A stretch of DNA of 64,000 nt, taken from Colwellia psychrerythraea (GTDB taxonomy: Bacteria > Pseudomonadota > Gammaproteobacteria > Enterobacterales > Alteromonadaceae). A program made the position numbers and the translations under genes. Positions 46,396 to 55,072 of this stretch are shown here, in pieces; position 1 is the stretch's first letter, and each line of letters opens with the position of its first letter. Location of the stretch: the NCBI RefSeq assembly GCF_000764225.1, contig NZ_JQED01000045.1, positions 57,681 through 121,680 on the forward strand. The letters run 5' to 3'. The notes beneath the pieces were generated by a model. That model ran no database searches and had not been told where the DNA came from. It worked only from the letters and a program-made list of their open reading frames with translations.

Positions 46396-46830
46396 TTAAT
46401 GAATAGTGCAGGTTTCTAGCCCCATGATTTTTTTTAACGAGGGAGATTGAGAACAACAGCCATCACAATTCTTGTGTTTCTTAGTAAACAATAAAATGGC
46501 ATGCAGCGTTATGCTTATTGCCTTAAAGGCTGCCTGTTTAATTTCATCAGCTAGAAAATTCGCCCCTATTACTCTCAGTAAATATTCATGGGGGCTCATT
46601 AGGTATTCTAGTGATAAATCTAGGTAGCCTAGTTCTTGGTACAATGACGATAAATTATGACAAGTACATATCCAATCCATTAACAATTCAGAAGATTGTG
46701 GATCATTACCACGCGCCTTACTGAGTAAATCGTAAGCGTGTAAATAGAAGGTTTCAGCTTGATCTAACTGTTGATTATCAAAGCAATGGTTACCGTTTTT
46801 TAACAATAATTGCCAAGGAGACTGCTCCAT
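46396..46830 (-). CDS. TPR-like helical protein with Cys-rich C-terminus
   Basis: The 144-aa protein is all-helical, with two TPR-like units: NHCFDNQQLDQAETFYLHAYDLL (about 13-35) and MDWICTCHNLSSLYQELGYLDLSLEYL (about 51-77). It ends with CDGCCSQ and ETCTIH, a Cys/His-rich tail that could bind metal. There is no signal peptide, so it is cytoplasmic. I cannot name it with certainty; small TPR proteins of this size in Vibrio are called DUF2753. It starts 10 bases after a 47-aa exported peptide gene, and both lie downstream of a Fur-type box, so an iron link is likely. Confidence 0.6.
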   Translation of the reverse strand: MEQSPWQLLLKNGNHCFDNQQLDQAETFYLHAYDLLSKARGNDPQSSELLMDWICTCHNLSSLYQELGYLDLSLEYLMSPHEYLLRVIGANFLADEIKQAAFKAISITLHAILLFTKKHKNCDGCCSQSPSLKKIMGLETCTIH

Positions 46831-46840
46831 AACTTATTCC

Positions 46841-46984
46841 CTAATTCACTTTAGATAGATACGTGCTAGCACATTCTTTATTAATCACATCAGTAGTTAG
46901 CCATATAATTTTATAATCTTTGGCGTATACAGTAGAGCTCAATATAGTCAAACTAATTATCAAGGTTACCTTTATGTTTTTCAT
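46841..46984 (-). CDS. Small exported peptide (47 aa), Fur-linked
   Basis: This short frame reads MKNIKVTLIISLTILSSTVYA, a textbook signal peptide with a VYA cleavage site. It is followed by a 26-residue mature part, KDYKIIWLTTDVINKECAS and TYLSKVN, with one Cys. The ATG is the only possible start, as a stop codon lies four codons upstream. I found no clear ribosome site. It ends 10 bases before the TPR-like gene and begins 31 bases downstream of a Fur-type box. No family is recognised. It may be a secreted or periplasmic peptide made when iron is scarce. Confidence 0.5.
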   Translation of the reverse strand: MKNIKVTLIISLTILSSTVYAKDYKIIWLTTDVINKECASTYLSKVN

Positions 46985-47014
46985 ACATAGATTTTAAAAC
47001 CAACACAACTCAAC

Positions 47015-47033
47015 GCAAATGATAATCATTAGC
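47015..47033. promoter_or_regulatory. Fur box upstream of the small exported peptide gene
   Basis: The 19-bp GCAAATGATAATCATTAGC matches the Fur consensus GATAATGATAATCATTATC at most positions and contains the full core AATGATAATCATT. All genes around it are on the - strand, and it lies 31 bases before the 47-aa gene start. Confidence 0.8.
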
Positions 47034-47146
47034 AATAATAAAAGCAAGAGTCTATTTTTGTTATATAGTTACTGCCTTAGTTAAAAGAAATTAAGATCTC
47101 ACTTTGAATTTGTCACTCACACTACGAGAGTTTTTACATAAAATGC

Positions 47147-48163
47147 CTAGGGTTTATTAATACGGTTATATTTTGATGGCGATACACCCGTCCATTGCTT
47201 AAAAGCACGGGTAAATGAGCGAGGCTCACTAAAACCTAGTGCATTAGAAATATCGTTAATATTACGGTTGCTCATTTGTAAATAATCAATCGCTAAGTCT
47301 CGTCTAATCTCATCCTTAATCATCGGGTAACTTGTCCCTTCAACTTTAAGACGACGGCGTAATGTTTGCGCACTCATATTTAAACTGTTGGCAAGTGTTT
47401 CAAAACTGGGACAATAAAGAATATTATTTTCATCATGTATCAACATAGCTCTTATTTGGGCCTTATAGCTTTGCCCGCTGCCAGGAATAGTGATTAAATC
47501 TGCTGGTGAATCTCGCAAAAATCGGGTGAGTTCTTTTCTGGTCCTAACACATGGAAAATCTAAATACTTTGCATGGAAGCATAACTTGACGACAGGACGG
47601 TTAAAGCTGTGTCGGCAAGCAAAAAGCAATTTTGCCTCCTGAGAATGGCTTGGTTTAGCATGGGTAAAGCATACTTGAGTCAACGGAATTTTCACATCGA
47701 TCAACCAACTAGAAAAACGATGCCATATTATTAACCAGAACTCGAGAAAGAAGTGCTTAGGATCATGCTCAACATGACTGAATATAAATTCTAATTCTGC
47801 AAGGTCACCTGCCCTGACTAACCTCATCTGCACATCATCGGTGACTAGGTTGTAAAACGAAATACCTTGCTCGAGCATTTTATCAAGGTTTTTATAGTGA
47901 AACACATGATGTGCCATAAAAGGAAATATTCCCGTTTTACAGGGGTGCTTAGTGCAGCCAAGAAATTCATCATTTAAGTTCGCCCATACATATTGTACTA
48001 AGCGAGTCATTTGCTCACCATCAACCCTTAACTGGTTTGGCATAAGGGTAATTCCTAATGATGATAAAATTTTGTCACCATCAAAGCCTTTACGCACGGC
48101 ACAGTCGAGCGCTTGGTTAAAATAATGAATATCCACTTTGGCCATAATTACTTTCTCTATCAC
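47147..48163 (-). CDS. AraC-family transcriptional regulator
   Basis: The 338-aa protein has an N-terminal Arabinose_bd-type ligand domain (about 20-200, GIFPFMAHHVFHYKNLDKMLEQGISFYNLV) and a C-terminal AraC DNA-binding domain (about 235-335). The latter has the HTH segment TLANSLNMSAQTLRRRLKVEG and the final ISNALGFSEPRSFTRAFKQWTGVSPSKY. Members with this layout often activate fatty-acid or amino-acid degradation genes. It is divergent from the acyl-CoA dehydrogenase operon with 253 bases between starts, so that operon is the probable target. Confidence 0.92.
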   Translation of the reverse strand: MIEKVIMAKVDIHYFNQALDCAVRKGFDGDKILSSLGITLMPNQLRVDGEQMTRLVQYVWANLNDEFLGCTKHPCKTGIFPFMAHHVFHYKNLDKMLEQGISFYNLVTDDVQMRLVRAGDLAELEFIFSHVEHDPKHFFLEFWLIIWHRFSSWLIDVKIPLTQVCFTHAKPSHSQEAKLLFACRHSFNRPVVKLCFHAKYLDFPCVRTRKELTRFLRDSPADLITIPGSGQSYKAQIRAMLIHDENNILYCPSFETLANSLNMSAQTLRRRLKVEGTSYPMIKDEIRRDLAIDYLQMSNRNINDISNALGFSEPRSFTRAFKQWTGVSPSKYNRINKP

Positions 48164-48202
48164 TTTTAAGACTAATCAACTATACCTTAATCTGACTTAC
48201 CG

Positions 48203-48231
48203 TGTAACTTTTAGTGAGTTATAACGTTACA
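48203..48231. promoter_or_regulatory. Possible AraC-type site in the divergent interval
   Basis: The half-sites TGTAAC (48203-48208) and GTTACA (48226-48231) form an inverted repeat with 17 bases between, in the 253-base region shared by the AraC gene and the acyl-CoA dehydrogenase operon. Six-base arms can occur by chance, so this is a candidate only. Confidence 0.3.
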
Positions 48232-48416
48232 TTTTGTCATTTTAATTAACTTTAATTCTACTTATAGTATTGTTATCTATTTTTAAAACCTTATCTTTCT
48301 ATATCAAAGTAAGATTACATAAAGTTAAAAATTACCTGTTTGTACTACCCTAAATAAATACATGCATTAACTAATAAGTACTTAACTTTTCGAAGAAAAA
48401 CTAAAAGAGAACTATT

Positions 48417-49574
48417 ATGAACCTTTCATTAACTGAAGACCAAGCGATGATACAAGACATGGCAGCTAAGTTTGCACAAACTGAACTTGCACCTGTGGCT
48501 GAAAAACTCGATCAACATGGTGACCGGGAACTGTTCTTAAGTAATTTGAAAAAACTCGCCGAGCTTGGCTTTATGGGATTGAATGTTGGTTCACAGTATG
48601 GTGGCGCTGAAGCTGGCACAGTAGTGTTTAGCTTAGCCATGACTGAAATTTCACGCGCCTGCGCATCAACAGCTGTCACCATGTCAGTGACTAATATGGT
48701 GGGTGAAGTCATTGAGTCTGTTGCCAGTGAAGCGCAAAAAGAAAAATATCTACCTAAACTGTGTAGCGGTGAATATGCTGCCGGTGGTTTTTGCTTAACC
48801 GAATCTGGTGCAGGCTCAGACCCTTCAGGCATGAAAACGAAAGCGGTTTTAGAGGACGATGAATGGATTATAAATGGTGCAAAGCAGTTCATCACTAGCG
48901 CTGAATATGCAGGTGTCTTTGTATTATGGGCGGTTACAGATCCGAGTGCGCCAAGAGGTAAAGGTATTTCATGTTTCTTAGTTGAAGCCGATGCGCCAGG
49001 TTTAATTATTTCACCAGCAGAGAAAAAAATGGGACAACATGCTTCAGCAACAAACGAAGTCGTTTTTGATAATTGTCGACTGCCTAAAGATGCCTTAATG
49101 GGCACGCTTAATCAAGGTTTTAAAGTTGCTGTATCTGAACTTGCTGGTGGGCGTATTGGTATTGGTTCACTTTCTTTAGGTATTGGGTTAGCTGCCATCG
49201 ATTTTGCCCGTGACTATGTTAACGAACGTCAACAATTTGGACAAAAAATAGCTAACTTTCAAGGTGTGCAATGGATGCTAGCTGATGCTTATACAGATTT
49301 AGAAGCCTCACGTTTGTTACTGATGAACGCAGCGGATAAAAAAGACAAAGCACAACCTTTTGGTAAAGAAGCATCAATGGCTAAGCTGTTTGCTTCAGAG
49401 AAAGCCAACCAAGTTTGTTATACCGCTCTGCAACTCATGGGGGGCGCTGGTTATATTAAAGACTATCCTCTAGAGCGTTATGCACGAGATGTTCGTGTTG
49501 CCTCTATTTATGAAGGCACGAGCGAAATTCAACGCGTTATTATTGCGCGTGATTTGTTACAAGAAATAAACTAA
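48417..49574 (+). CDS. Acyl-CoA dehydrogenase
   Basis: The 385-aa FAD enzyme removes two hydrogens at the alpha-beta position of an acyl-CoA. Signatures are FCLTESGAGSDPSGMKTKA (FAD and substrate contact, about 125-143), the QLMGGAGYIKDYPLERYARD helix and the catalytic Glu in VASIYEGTSEIQR near the C-terminus, as in short/medium-chain members. Length is standard. An AAGAGA ribosome site precedes the ATG. It opens an operon with an SDR and a CoA-transferase/racemase gene. Branched-chain or amino-acid-derived acyl-CoA is a likely substrate, but this cannot be proved here. Confidence 0.94.
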   Translation: MNLSLTEDQAMIQDMAAKFAQTELAPVAEKLDQHGDRELFLSNLKKLAELGFMGLNVGSQYGGAEAGTVVFSLAMTEISRACASTAVTMSVTNMVGEVIESVASEAQKEKYLPKLCSGEYAAGGFCLTESGAGSDPSGMKTKAVLEDDEWIINGAKQFITSAEYAGVFVLWAVTDPSAPRGKGISCFLVEADAPGLIISPAEKKMGQHASATNEVVFDNCRLPKDALMGTLNQGFKVAVSELAGGRIGIGSLSLGIGLAAIDFARDYVNERQQFGQKIANFQGVQWMLADAYTDLEASRLLLMNAADKKDKAQPFGKEASMAKLFASEKANQVCYTALQLMGGAGYIKDYPLERYARDVRVASIYEGTSEIQRVIIARDLLQEIN

Positions 49575-49588
49575 TTTAAGGATATATC

Positions 49589-50356
49589 ATGGATTTAAAT
49601 AACAAAGTTGTTGTTGTAACTGGCGCCGCTTCGGGCTTAGGTTTAGTTACTTGCCAAGAATTAGCCAAACAAGGCGCAAAGATTGTAGCCTTTGATTTAA
49701 ACGAAGATGCAGGACGTTCTCTAGTTGCAAGTTTGGGCGATAAGGCGATTTTCGCCAATGTTAATGTAACTGACGAAACTTCAGTGATTGAAGGTATAAA
49801 AGCTGCCGTCGATGCTTTTGGTACTATCCACGCTTGTATTAATTGTGCTGGCATTGCCCCTGGTGGTAAAACGGTTGGTCGCAATGGCGCATTAGCCTTG
49901 GAAAAATTTTCACAGGTTATTAATATCAACCTGATTGGTACTTTTAATGTACTACGTTTAGCAGCTGAGCAAATGGCGAAAAACGAACCCGATGCTAAAG
50001 GCGAACGTGGCGTAATTATTAATACTGCTTCAGTTGCTGCTTTTGACGGTCAAGTTGGTCAATCAGCTTACAGCGCCAGTAAAGGTGCTATTGTTTCGAT
50101 GACGTTGCCTATTGCTCGTGATTTAGCGCCACTTGGTATTCGTATTATGACTATAGCGCCAGGGATTTTTGATACTGCCATGATGAAAGGTTTTAGTGAT
50201 GAAGTTCGTGATCCGCTAATCAAAATGGTGCAAAGCCCTAAACGTTTTGGCGATCCCGTCGAATATGCGGATTTAGCTGCTCACATCATAACCAATAGTT
50301 ACCTTAATGGTGAAGTGATCCGTCTTGATGGCGCCATTAGAATGGAGCCTAAATAA
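49589..50356 (+). CDS. 3-hydroxyacyl-CoA dehydrogenase, SDR family (HSD10 type)
   Basis: This 255-aa short-chain dehydrogenase has TGAASGLG for NAD binding and NTASVAAFDGQVGQSAYSASKGAI for the catalytic Ser-Tyr-Lys. It then reads MTIAPGIFDTAMM, which is typical of type II 3-hydroxyacyl-CoA dehydrogenase (HSD17B10-like). These oxidise 3-hydroxyacyl-CoA, including 2-methyl-3-hydroxybutyryl-CoA from isoleucine. The ATG lies 14 bases after the acyl-CoA dehydrogenase stop with AAGGA as ribosome site. A hairpin terminator lies between this gene and the next. Confidence 0.9.
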   Translation: MDLNNKVVVVTGAASGLGLVTCQELAKQGAKIVAFDLNEDAGRSLVASLGDKAIFANVNVTDETSVIEGIKAAVDAFGTIHACINCAGIAPGGKTVGRNGALALEKFSQVININLIGTFNVLRLAAEQMAKNEPDAKGERGVIINTASVAAFDGQVGQSAYSASKGAIVSMTLPIARDLAPLGIRIMTIAPGIFDTAMMKGFSDEVRDPLIKMVQSPKRFGDPVEYADLAAHIITNSYLNGEVIRLDGAIRMEPK

Positions 50357-50370
50357 AGTTTGCGTTTTTG

Positions 50371-50396
50371 GGGGCTATAATTAGCCCCTTTTTTTC
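50371..50396 (+). terminator. Terminator between the SDR and CoA-transferase genes
   Basis: Arms GGGGCTA (50371-50377) and TAGCCCC (50382-50388) with a four-base loop are followed by seven T residues. It begins 14 bases after the SDR stop and lies 40 bases before the next start, so it may attenuate transcription into the CoA-transferase gene. Confidence 0.85.
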
Positions 50397-50427
50397 TGCT
50401 AATTTTAATGCTCTGTTGGAGTTATCC

Positions 50428-51597
50428 ATGTTAAGCAATATTAAAATTTTAGATCTTTCTACCCTACTCCCCGGCCCGTACGCCTCAATGGTACTTGCCG
50501 ATCTCGGCGCAAAGGTATTGCGTGTAGAATCGCCAACTCGAGTCGATTTAGTCAAAGAAATGTCACCGCAAGTAGGTGATTCTTCCGCTGCTCATCAATA
50601 TTTGAACCGTTCTAAACAATCTATTGCTCTGGATTTAAAACAACCAGAAGCCATTGAAATTATTAAAGCACTTGTTCAAGAATATGATGTCGTGCTTGAG
50701 CAGTTTAGGCCGGGCGTCATGGACAGGCTGGGTATTGGCTATGAAGCGCTAAAAGCAGTTAACCCCAAGATAATCTATTGTGCGATCACCGGTTATGGTC
50801 AAACAGGACCTTATAAAGATCGCGCGGGACATGATTTAAATTATCTCGCCATTGCTGGCATTAGTAGTTATTCCAAACGAAAAGCAGGATCCCCCACTCC
50901 TCAGGGCATTCAAATAGCAGATGTAGCCGGTGGTTCATTGCATGGTGTTATTGGTATTTTAGCGGCTTTGCATCAGCGTAATCGTACGGGAGAAGGTCAA
51001 ATGATCGATATCAGCATGACCGATTGTGCTTTTGCTTTAAATGCAATGAGTGGTGCTGGTGCACTCGCGGGTGATGAAATACCAACGGCTGAATCGCAAC
51101 TGCTCAATGGTGGTACTTTTTATGATTATTATCAAACGAGCGACAGTCGTTACCTATCCGTCGGTAGCTTAGAGCCAAAGTTCTTTCGTGGTATGTGCCA
51201 ACTACTCGATTTAGAGCACCTACTGCCACTAGCTAACTCTACTTCGGCGCAACAAGAGATCAAGGACAGTTTTGCTCAGGCATTCAGGCAAAAAACTTAT
51301 CTACAATGGCAAACAATATTCATTGAATTGGATTTATGTGTTGAGCCTGTGCTTAGCCTAAAAGAAGCGAGCGAACATCCTCAAATAGTTGCCAGAGAGA
51401 TGATTGTTGATGTGCCTCACCCAAAAACAGGCTCACAAAGACAATTAGCTAGTCCCATTAAGTTTTCTGGTTACCAAGCTGAATATTTGCATGCTGGTGG
51501 TGCTCTAGGTGCCGATGGCAAGCTTGTCCTCTCCAAACTGGGCATAAGCAATAGCAAAATAACGTCACTTAAAAAAGGCGGCGTGGTTTCGTTTTAG
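50428..51597 (+). CDS. CaiB/BaiF family protein, probable alpha-methylacyl-CoA racemase
   Basis: The 389-aa protein is a class III CoA-transferase/racemase family member. It begins LDLSTLLPGPYASMVLADLGAKVLRVE, and the active-site region reads DRAGHDLNYLAIAGIS. The GHD-x-NY form resembles alpha-methylacyl-CoA racemase, which epimerises the C2 methyl before beta-oxidation. I chose ATG 50428 because GGAG (50418-50421) is a well-spaced ribosome site and an earlier frame start would run through the terminator hairpin. With the dehydrogenases upstream it suggests branched-chain acyl-CoA degradation. A true CoA-transferase remains possible. Confidence 0.88.
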   Translation: MLSNIKILDLSTLLPGPYASMVLADLGAKVLRVESPTRVDLVKEMSPQVGDSSAAHQYLNRSKQSIALDLKQPEAIEIIKALVQEYDVVLEQFRPGVMDRLGIGYEALKAVNPKIIYCAITGYGQTGPYKDRAGHDLNYLAIAGISSYSKRKAGSPTPQGIQIADVAGGSLHGVIGILAALHQRNRTGEGQMIDISMTDCAFALNAMSGAGALAGDEIPTAESQLLNGGTFYDYYQTSDSRYLSVGSLEPKFFRGMCQLLDLEHLLPLANSTSAQQEIKDSFAQAFRQKTYLQWQTIFIELDLCVEPVLSLKEASEHPQIVAREMIVDVPHPKTGSQRQLASPIKFSGYQAEYLHAGGALGADGKLVLSKLGISNSKITSLKKGGVVSF

Positions 51598-51639
51598 CCA
51601 CCTCCTGTCGTAAATTACTTTGCATAATCATTTTTAAAT

Positions 51640-51677
51640 AAGTCTGCATGACCTTTAGTAGACAGCTAAGCAGACTT
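51640..51677 (+). terminator. Terminator-like hairpin after the racemase gene
   Basis: AAGTCTGC (51640-51647) and GCAGACTT (51670-51677) are perfect 8-bp arms, followed by TATTGTTATTT. The 3' end overlaps the T-rich tail of the convergent PepSY gene, so it can serve both strands. Confidence 0.7.
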
Positions 51678-51682
51678 TATTG

Positions 51683-52807
51683 TTATTTAGTTGACTTAAG
51701 CGTTTTTCGGTTTTTAACGCGAGACATGTGCAATATTTTTCTATTTCGATTTTTATGTAAATATAGATATAAGCCCGTTAACGCTAATATTAATGGACTA
51801 AGTCCTAAAACACACCAAATTAATTTACTCGTTAAGCCACCAAAATGACCAAAATGTAATTTTCGAAAACTATCAATAGTTACATGTAATGAAGACGCCG
51901 ATCTCACATCTTCAAAATGAAGCATGTTCCCAGAATCTTTATTGTAAGATATGGTACTAGAATAGTTACTATTGAGAGGGTTTGTTGAGTTCACTGTGCC
52001 ATAAAACATAATATCCATCTCGGGTTCAAATGGCATTAAAAGATAGGTTGCTTCAAAATTTTCAATGGTCTTTTGATTACTGTCCAACAGTGTTTGGATT
52101 GAAAGCTTCTTGTTATATAGTTGATTTTTAATTAAAAAAGGTTCTTCAACAATATGTTCTGATACTTCATGTATCACCAGTGAAATGTTCCAATAAGCCC
52201 CGGTAAACGCGAGAATAAGGATAACAGGTGAGCTTGATATACCAATCATTTTATGCAAATCACTAAAAAATATTCTGCGGGCAAGTCCTAATCGTAAAGT
52301 AAAAAAATTGAGCCAAAACTTACGGTATAAAATAACACCACTAATGCCTAAAAACAGTAGTAATAAAGAAACAATAGCACCTAAAAACATACCATTGGTC
52401 TCAAGTAATAATTTATAATGTAAATCGAGCAACCAATCCGTTAAATCATCTGATGTACCTACCGGTGTTGAAAGCAGTTTTCCGGTATATTGGTTTACAT
52501 ATAATTTCGACCAGTCTGTTGTATGATGTTTGATAAGATAGGCGGTATCGGTTCTACTTTTATCGTCAAATAATTCCCAACTGCCTATTTCATAATTTGG
52601 GTATTTTGATTTTACATTCGTCATGAGCACATCTAACGAGGCTCTCTCACCAGGATTAATGCTAGTCACTTGCATTTTATCAGGCATCAATAAAGTATCT
52701 AACTCAACCTTAAATACTAAAATACTCCCAGTAACAGAAATTATTAACAAGGGTAGCATGGCAAAAAGCGCTCCAATGGAATGCCATTTATATAATTTTT
52801 TTCTCAT
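51683..52807 (-). CDS. PepSY-domain membrane protein, probable ferric-siderophore reductase
   Basis: This 374-aa protein has four membrane helices (about 10-32, 142-162, 190-212 and 328-348) with a PepSY-like periplasmic part between helices 1 and 2. It opens LYKWHSIGALFAMLPLLIISVTGSILVF and includes conserved His residues at LHYKL, DLHKMIG and LHFGHFGG that could bind haem or metal. Proteins of the PepSY_TM/FsqB group reduce iron in siderophores at the cytoplasmic membrane. The gene is 54 bases downstream of a Fur-controlled siderophore receptor, so it likely shares its transcript and works on the imported ferric complex. Confidence 0.85.
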   Translation of the reverse strand: MRKKLYKWHSIGALFAMLPLLIISVTGSILVFKVELDTLLMPDKMQVTSINPGERASLDVLMTNVKSKYPNYEIGSWELFDDKSRTDTAYLIKHHTTDWSKLYVNQYTGKLLSTPVGTSDDLTDWLLDLHYKLLLETNGMFLGAIVSLLLLFLGISGVILYRKFWLNFFTLRLGLARRIFFSDLHKMIGISSSPVILILAFTGAYWNISLVIHEVSEHIVEEPFLIKNQLYNKKLSIQTLLDSNQKTIENFEATYLLMPFEPEMDIMFYGTVNSTNPLNSNYSSTISYNKDSGNMLHFEDVRSASSLHVTIDSFRKLHFGHFGGLTSKLIWCVLGLSPLILALTGLYLYLHKNRNRKILHMSRVKNRKTLKSTK

Positions 52808-52861
52808 AATATTTTACAGCGAAAAGTGGTATTACTTAGTGCAATACCACTTCAATAATTC

Positions 52862-54985
52862 CTAAAGTGACCAGCTTAACGTGGCTGAGTAATTCGCAGG
52901 AGCTCCGTAATAACCTTGGGCCCAATATAAGCTATTAATATACTTTTCATCGGTAATATTATTGGCATTAAGGGATACCCTGACATCATCAGTAACAGCA
53001 TAAGAGATCATTAAATTCACAATGGCGTAAGCCTCTTGTTTAGTGACTATTTCCTCACCTGCGTTAACAAACTCATCACCAACGACACCCTGTTTACGAG
53101 AAATATCATCTTGCCAGTTCATGTTGACACCTATCGTTAAAGCTTCAATTGCAGGTACTGTGTAAGTAGCTGCTAATTTAATTAAGGTTGATGGTGTGTA
53201 ACTTGACACAACTTCATCACCAGAAATTTTAAAATCAGTAAAACCAAAACTTACCTGTAAGTTATCATATATTTGCCCCGCTATTTCTAATTCAAAGCCA
53301 TGACTTTTAATGCCTTCAGCACCAATATATCTATGTTGATCCATAGGTAAATGTATGGTGTCTTCATTGAGTTTCGCGACATTTGTTTGTTCAACATCAA
53401 AATAAGCAACGGATCCTATCAACAAACCATCAAAGAATTCGCTTTTGACCCCTACCTCTTTACTTTCACCGGTAATAGGCGCAAGAACTTTATTGTTAAT
53501 GTCCAATTCGGTTTGTGATAAAAATGTTTCGGTGTAACTGCTATAAGCAACTAATTCAGGGGTAATTTGATACACAGCACCTAAATAAGGAATAAATTCT
53601 TTATCAGACGCATCTTGAATAACATTATATGAACTGCCTTCCACGCTCCAATCGTTATAACGTCCACCTGCTATTACATGCAAATCATCTAATACTTCAA
53701 AACGTGCAGTAAAGTAAGCAGCTTTTTGCTCATTCGTGACATCACTACCGGTTAAGCCATCATTAAAAGTTGGTTTTGGAGTATTTCCGTCCCATTGGGG
53801 TAAAGGAGGCATAATAGGGAAACCATTTCCAGTTGTGTAATCATAGAGTGACTTATCAATATAACTCATCTTAGCGTAATTGATGCCTGCAACTATTTGA
53901 TGTTCACGGCCGAATAATGAAAACTCACCATTGATGTAGGCATCAAATAAATTATGCTTATCATCTAGATCATATTCACTAGCATAACCAAGCAAACCTA
54001 ATTCTGTGCTTTTATCTGGGGTGCCGTAAACATAGAATAATTCGGTGTCTTCATCAGTCGTTTTATGTGAATAAGTGGCACGTAAACTCCATTGAGAATT
54101 AAAGTAATGAGCTAATTCAACTACTGTATTGTTTTTAACAACTTGCCAATTTGACCAGTCCGCTGAGGTATTCGTTGAAGCACCATAGTCAGTAGCGCTG
54201 CCATCAGTATAATAAAGAGGGTTAGCTCCCCAATTATTACCGGTAGCATCACTTGAATTATAACTATGACTAATTGATAAATAGGTATTATCAGTTAATT
54301 CTGCGCCAATAAAAGCATAAGCAACGCTTTTATCTTGTTCGTATCGATCCAAATATGATTCATTGTCTTGTTTAACTAACACAATACGAGCACTCACTTT
54401 ATCAGTAAGTGGTGTTGAGGCATCTAGCTCTAAGCGCGTTTTATTCCAAGAACCCACGGTTCCTCTTACACTTACCTCAGTTTCTTCTGTTGGACGCTTT
54501 CGAATAAAATTAATCGTTGCTGATGGATTGCCAACACCCGTCATCAAGCCATTTGCACCACGTATCACTTCTATTCGCTCATAAATGGCGGTATCTTCAT
54601 CTGCGTGGTTATTGCCAGACGTTAAAGGTAAGCCAACACCGTCAATTTGGAAGTTTGTTACGTCAAAGCCCCGTGCGGTGTAATAAGTTCTATCTGTTTC
54701 AATGCGCTCAACATTGATACCTGTTGCAGAATCGAGTGCCGCATTGATGTCAGATAACTGAAAATCTCTCATTTGAGCGCTGGTAATTACCGACACAGAT
54801 TGCGGTATTTCAATGATTGATAAGTCTAACCGTGATGCCCCACTCACTTCATGAGCGCCATATCCTTCAATATAGGTACCTTGAACTTCAATCTTTTCAA
54901 CATCAGTCTCTTTGTTAACTTCAGCAAATGCATTCGTTGTCATTAAAATAGTAAGGGTAATCAAATTTAAAGGGAGGTTTTTCAC
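52862..54985 (-). CDS. TonB-dependent siderophore receptor
   Basis: The 707-aa outer-membrane protein is a ferric-siderophore receptor. It has a signal peptide (about 1-21), a TonB-box-like start and a plug (about 45-170; EIPQSVSVITSAQMRDFQLSDINAALDSATGI, IERIEVIRGANGLMTGVGNPSATINFIRKRP). The 22-strand barrel ends NITDEKYINSLYWAQGYYGAPANYSATLSWSL. The C-terminal residue is Leu where most receptors end in Phe or Trp, a minor oddity. The plug and barrel resemble FhuE/FpvA/coprogen-type receptors. A Fur box is found 69 bases upstream, so it is iron-repressed. Confidence 0.93.
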   Translation of the reverse strand: MKNLPLNLITLTILMTTNAFAEVNKETDVEKIEVQGTYIEGYGAHEVSGASRLDLSIIEIPQSVSVITSAQMRDFQLSDINAALDSATGINVERIETDRTYYTARGFDVTNFQIDGVGLPLTSGNNHADEDTAIYERIEVIRGANGLMTGVGNPSATINFIRKRPTEETEVSVRGTVGSWNKTRLELDASTPLTDKVSARIVLVKQDNESYLDRYEQDKSVAYAFIGAELTDNTYLSISHSYNSSDATGNNWGANPLYYTDGSATDYGASTNTSADWSNWQVVKNNTVVELAHYFNSQWSLRATYSHKTTDEDTELFYVYGTPDKSTELGLLGYASEYDLDDKHNLFDAYINGEFSLFGREHQIVAGINYAKMSYIDKSLYDYTTGNGFPIMPPLPQWDGNTPKPTFNDGLTGSDVTNEQKAAYFTARFEVLDDLHVIAGGRYNDWSVEGSSYNVIQDASDKEFIPYLGAVYQITPELVAYSSYTETFLSQTELDINNKVLAPITGESKEVGVKSEFFDGLLIGSVAYFDVEQTNVAKLNEDTIHLPMDQHRYIGAEGIKSHGFELEIAGQIYDNLQVSFGFTDFKISGDEVVSSYTPSTLIKLAATYTVPAIEALTIGVNMNWQDDISRKQGVVGDEFVNAGEEIVTKQEAYAIVNLMISYAVTDDVRVSLNANNITDEKYINSLYWAQGYYGAPANYSATLSWSL

Positions 54986-55053
54986 TGTTCTAGCCTATTA
55001 AGTGTCAAATTGTAATTGCGCACATAATACATAAGCAAACTCACCATGTAAAT

Positions 55054-55072
55054 ACAAATCATTATCATTTGC
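55054..55072 (-). promoter_or_regulatory. Fur box of the siderophore receptor gene
   Basis: ACAAATCATTATCATTTGC has the AAAT-CATTATCATTT pattern of the gammaproteobacterial Fur box, 69 bases before the receptor start. It implies repression by iron-bound Fur. Confidence 0.85.
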
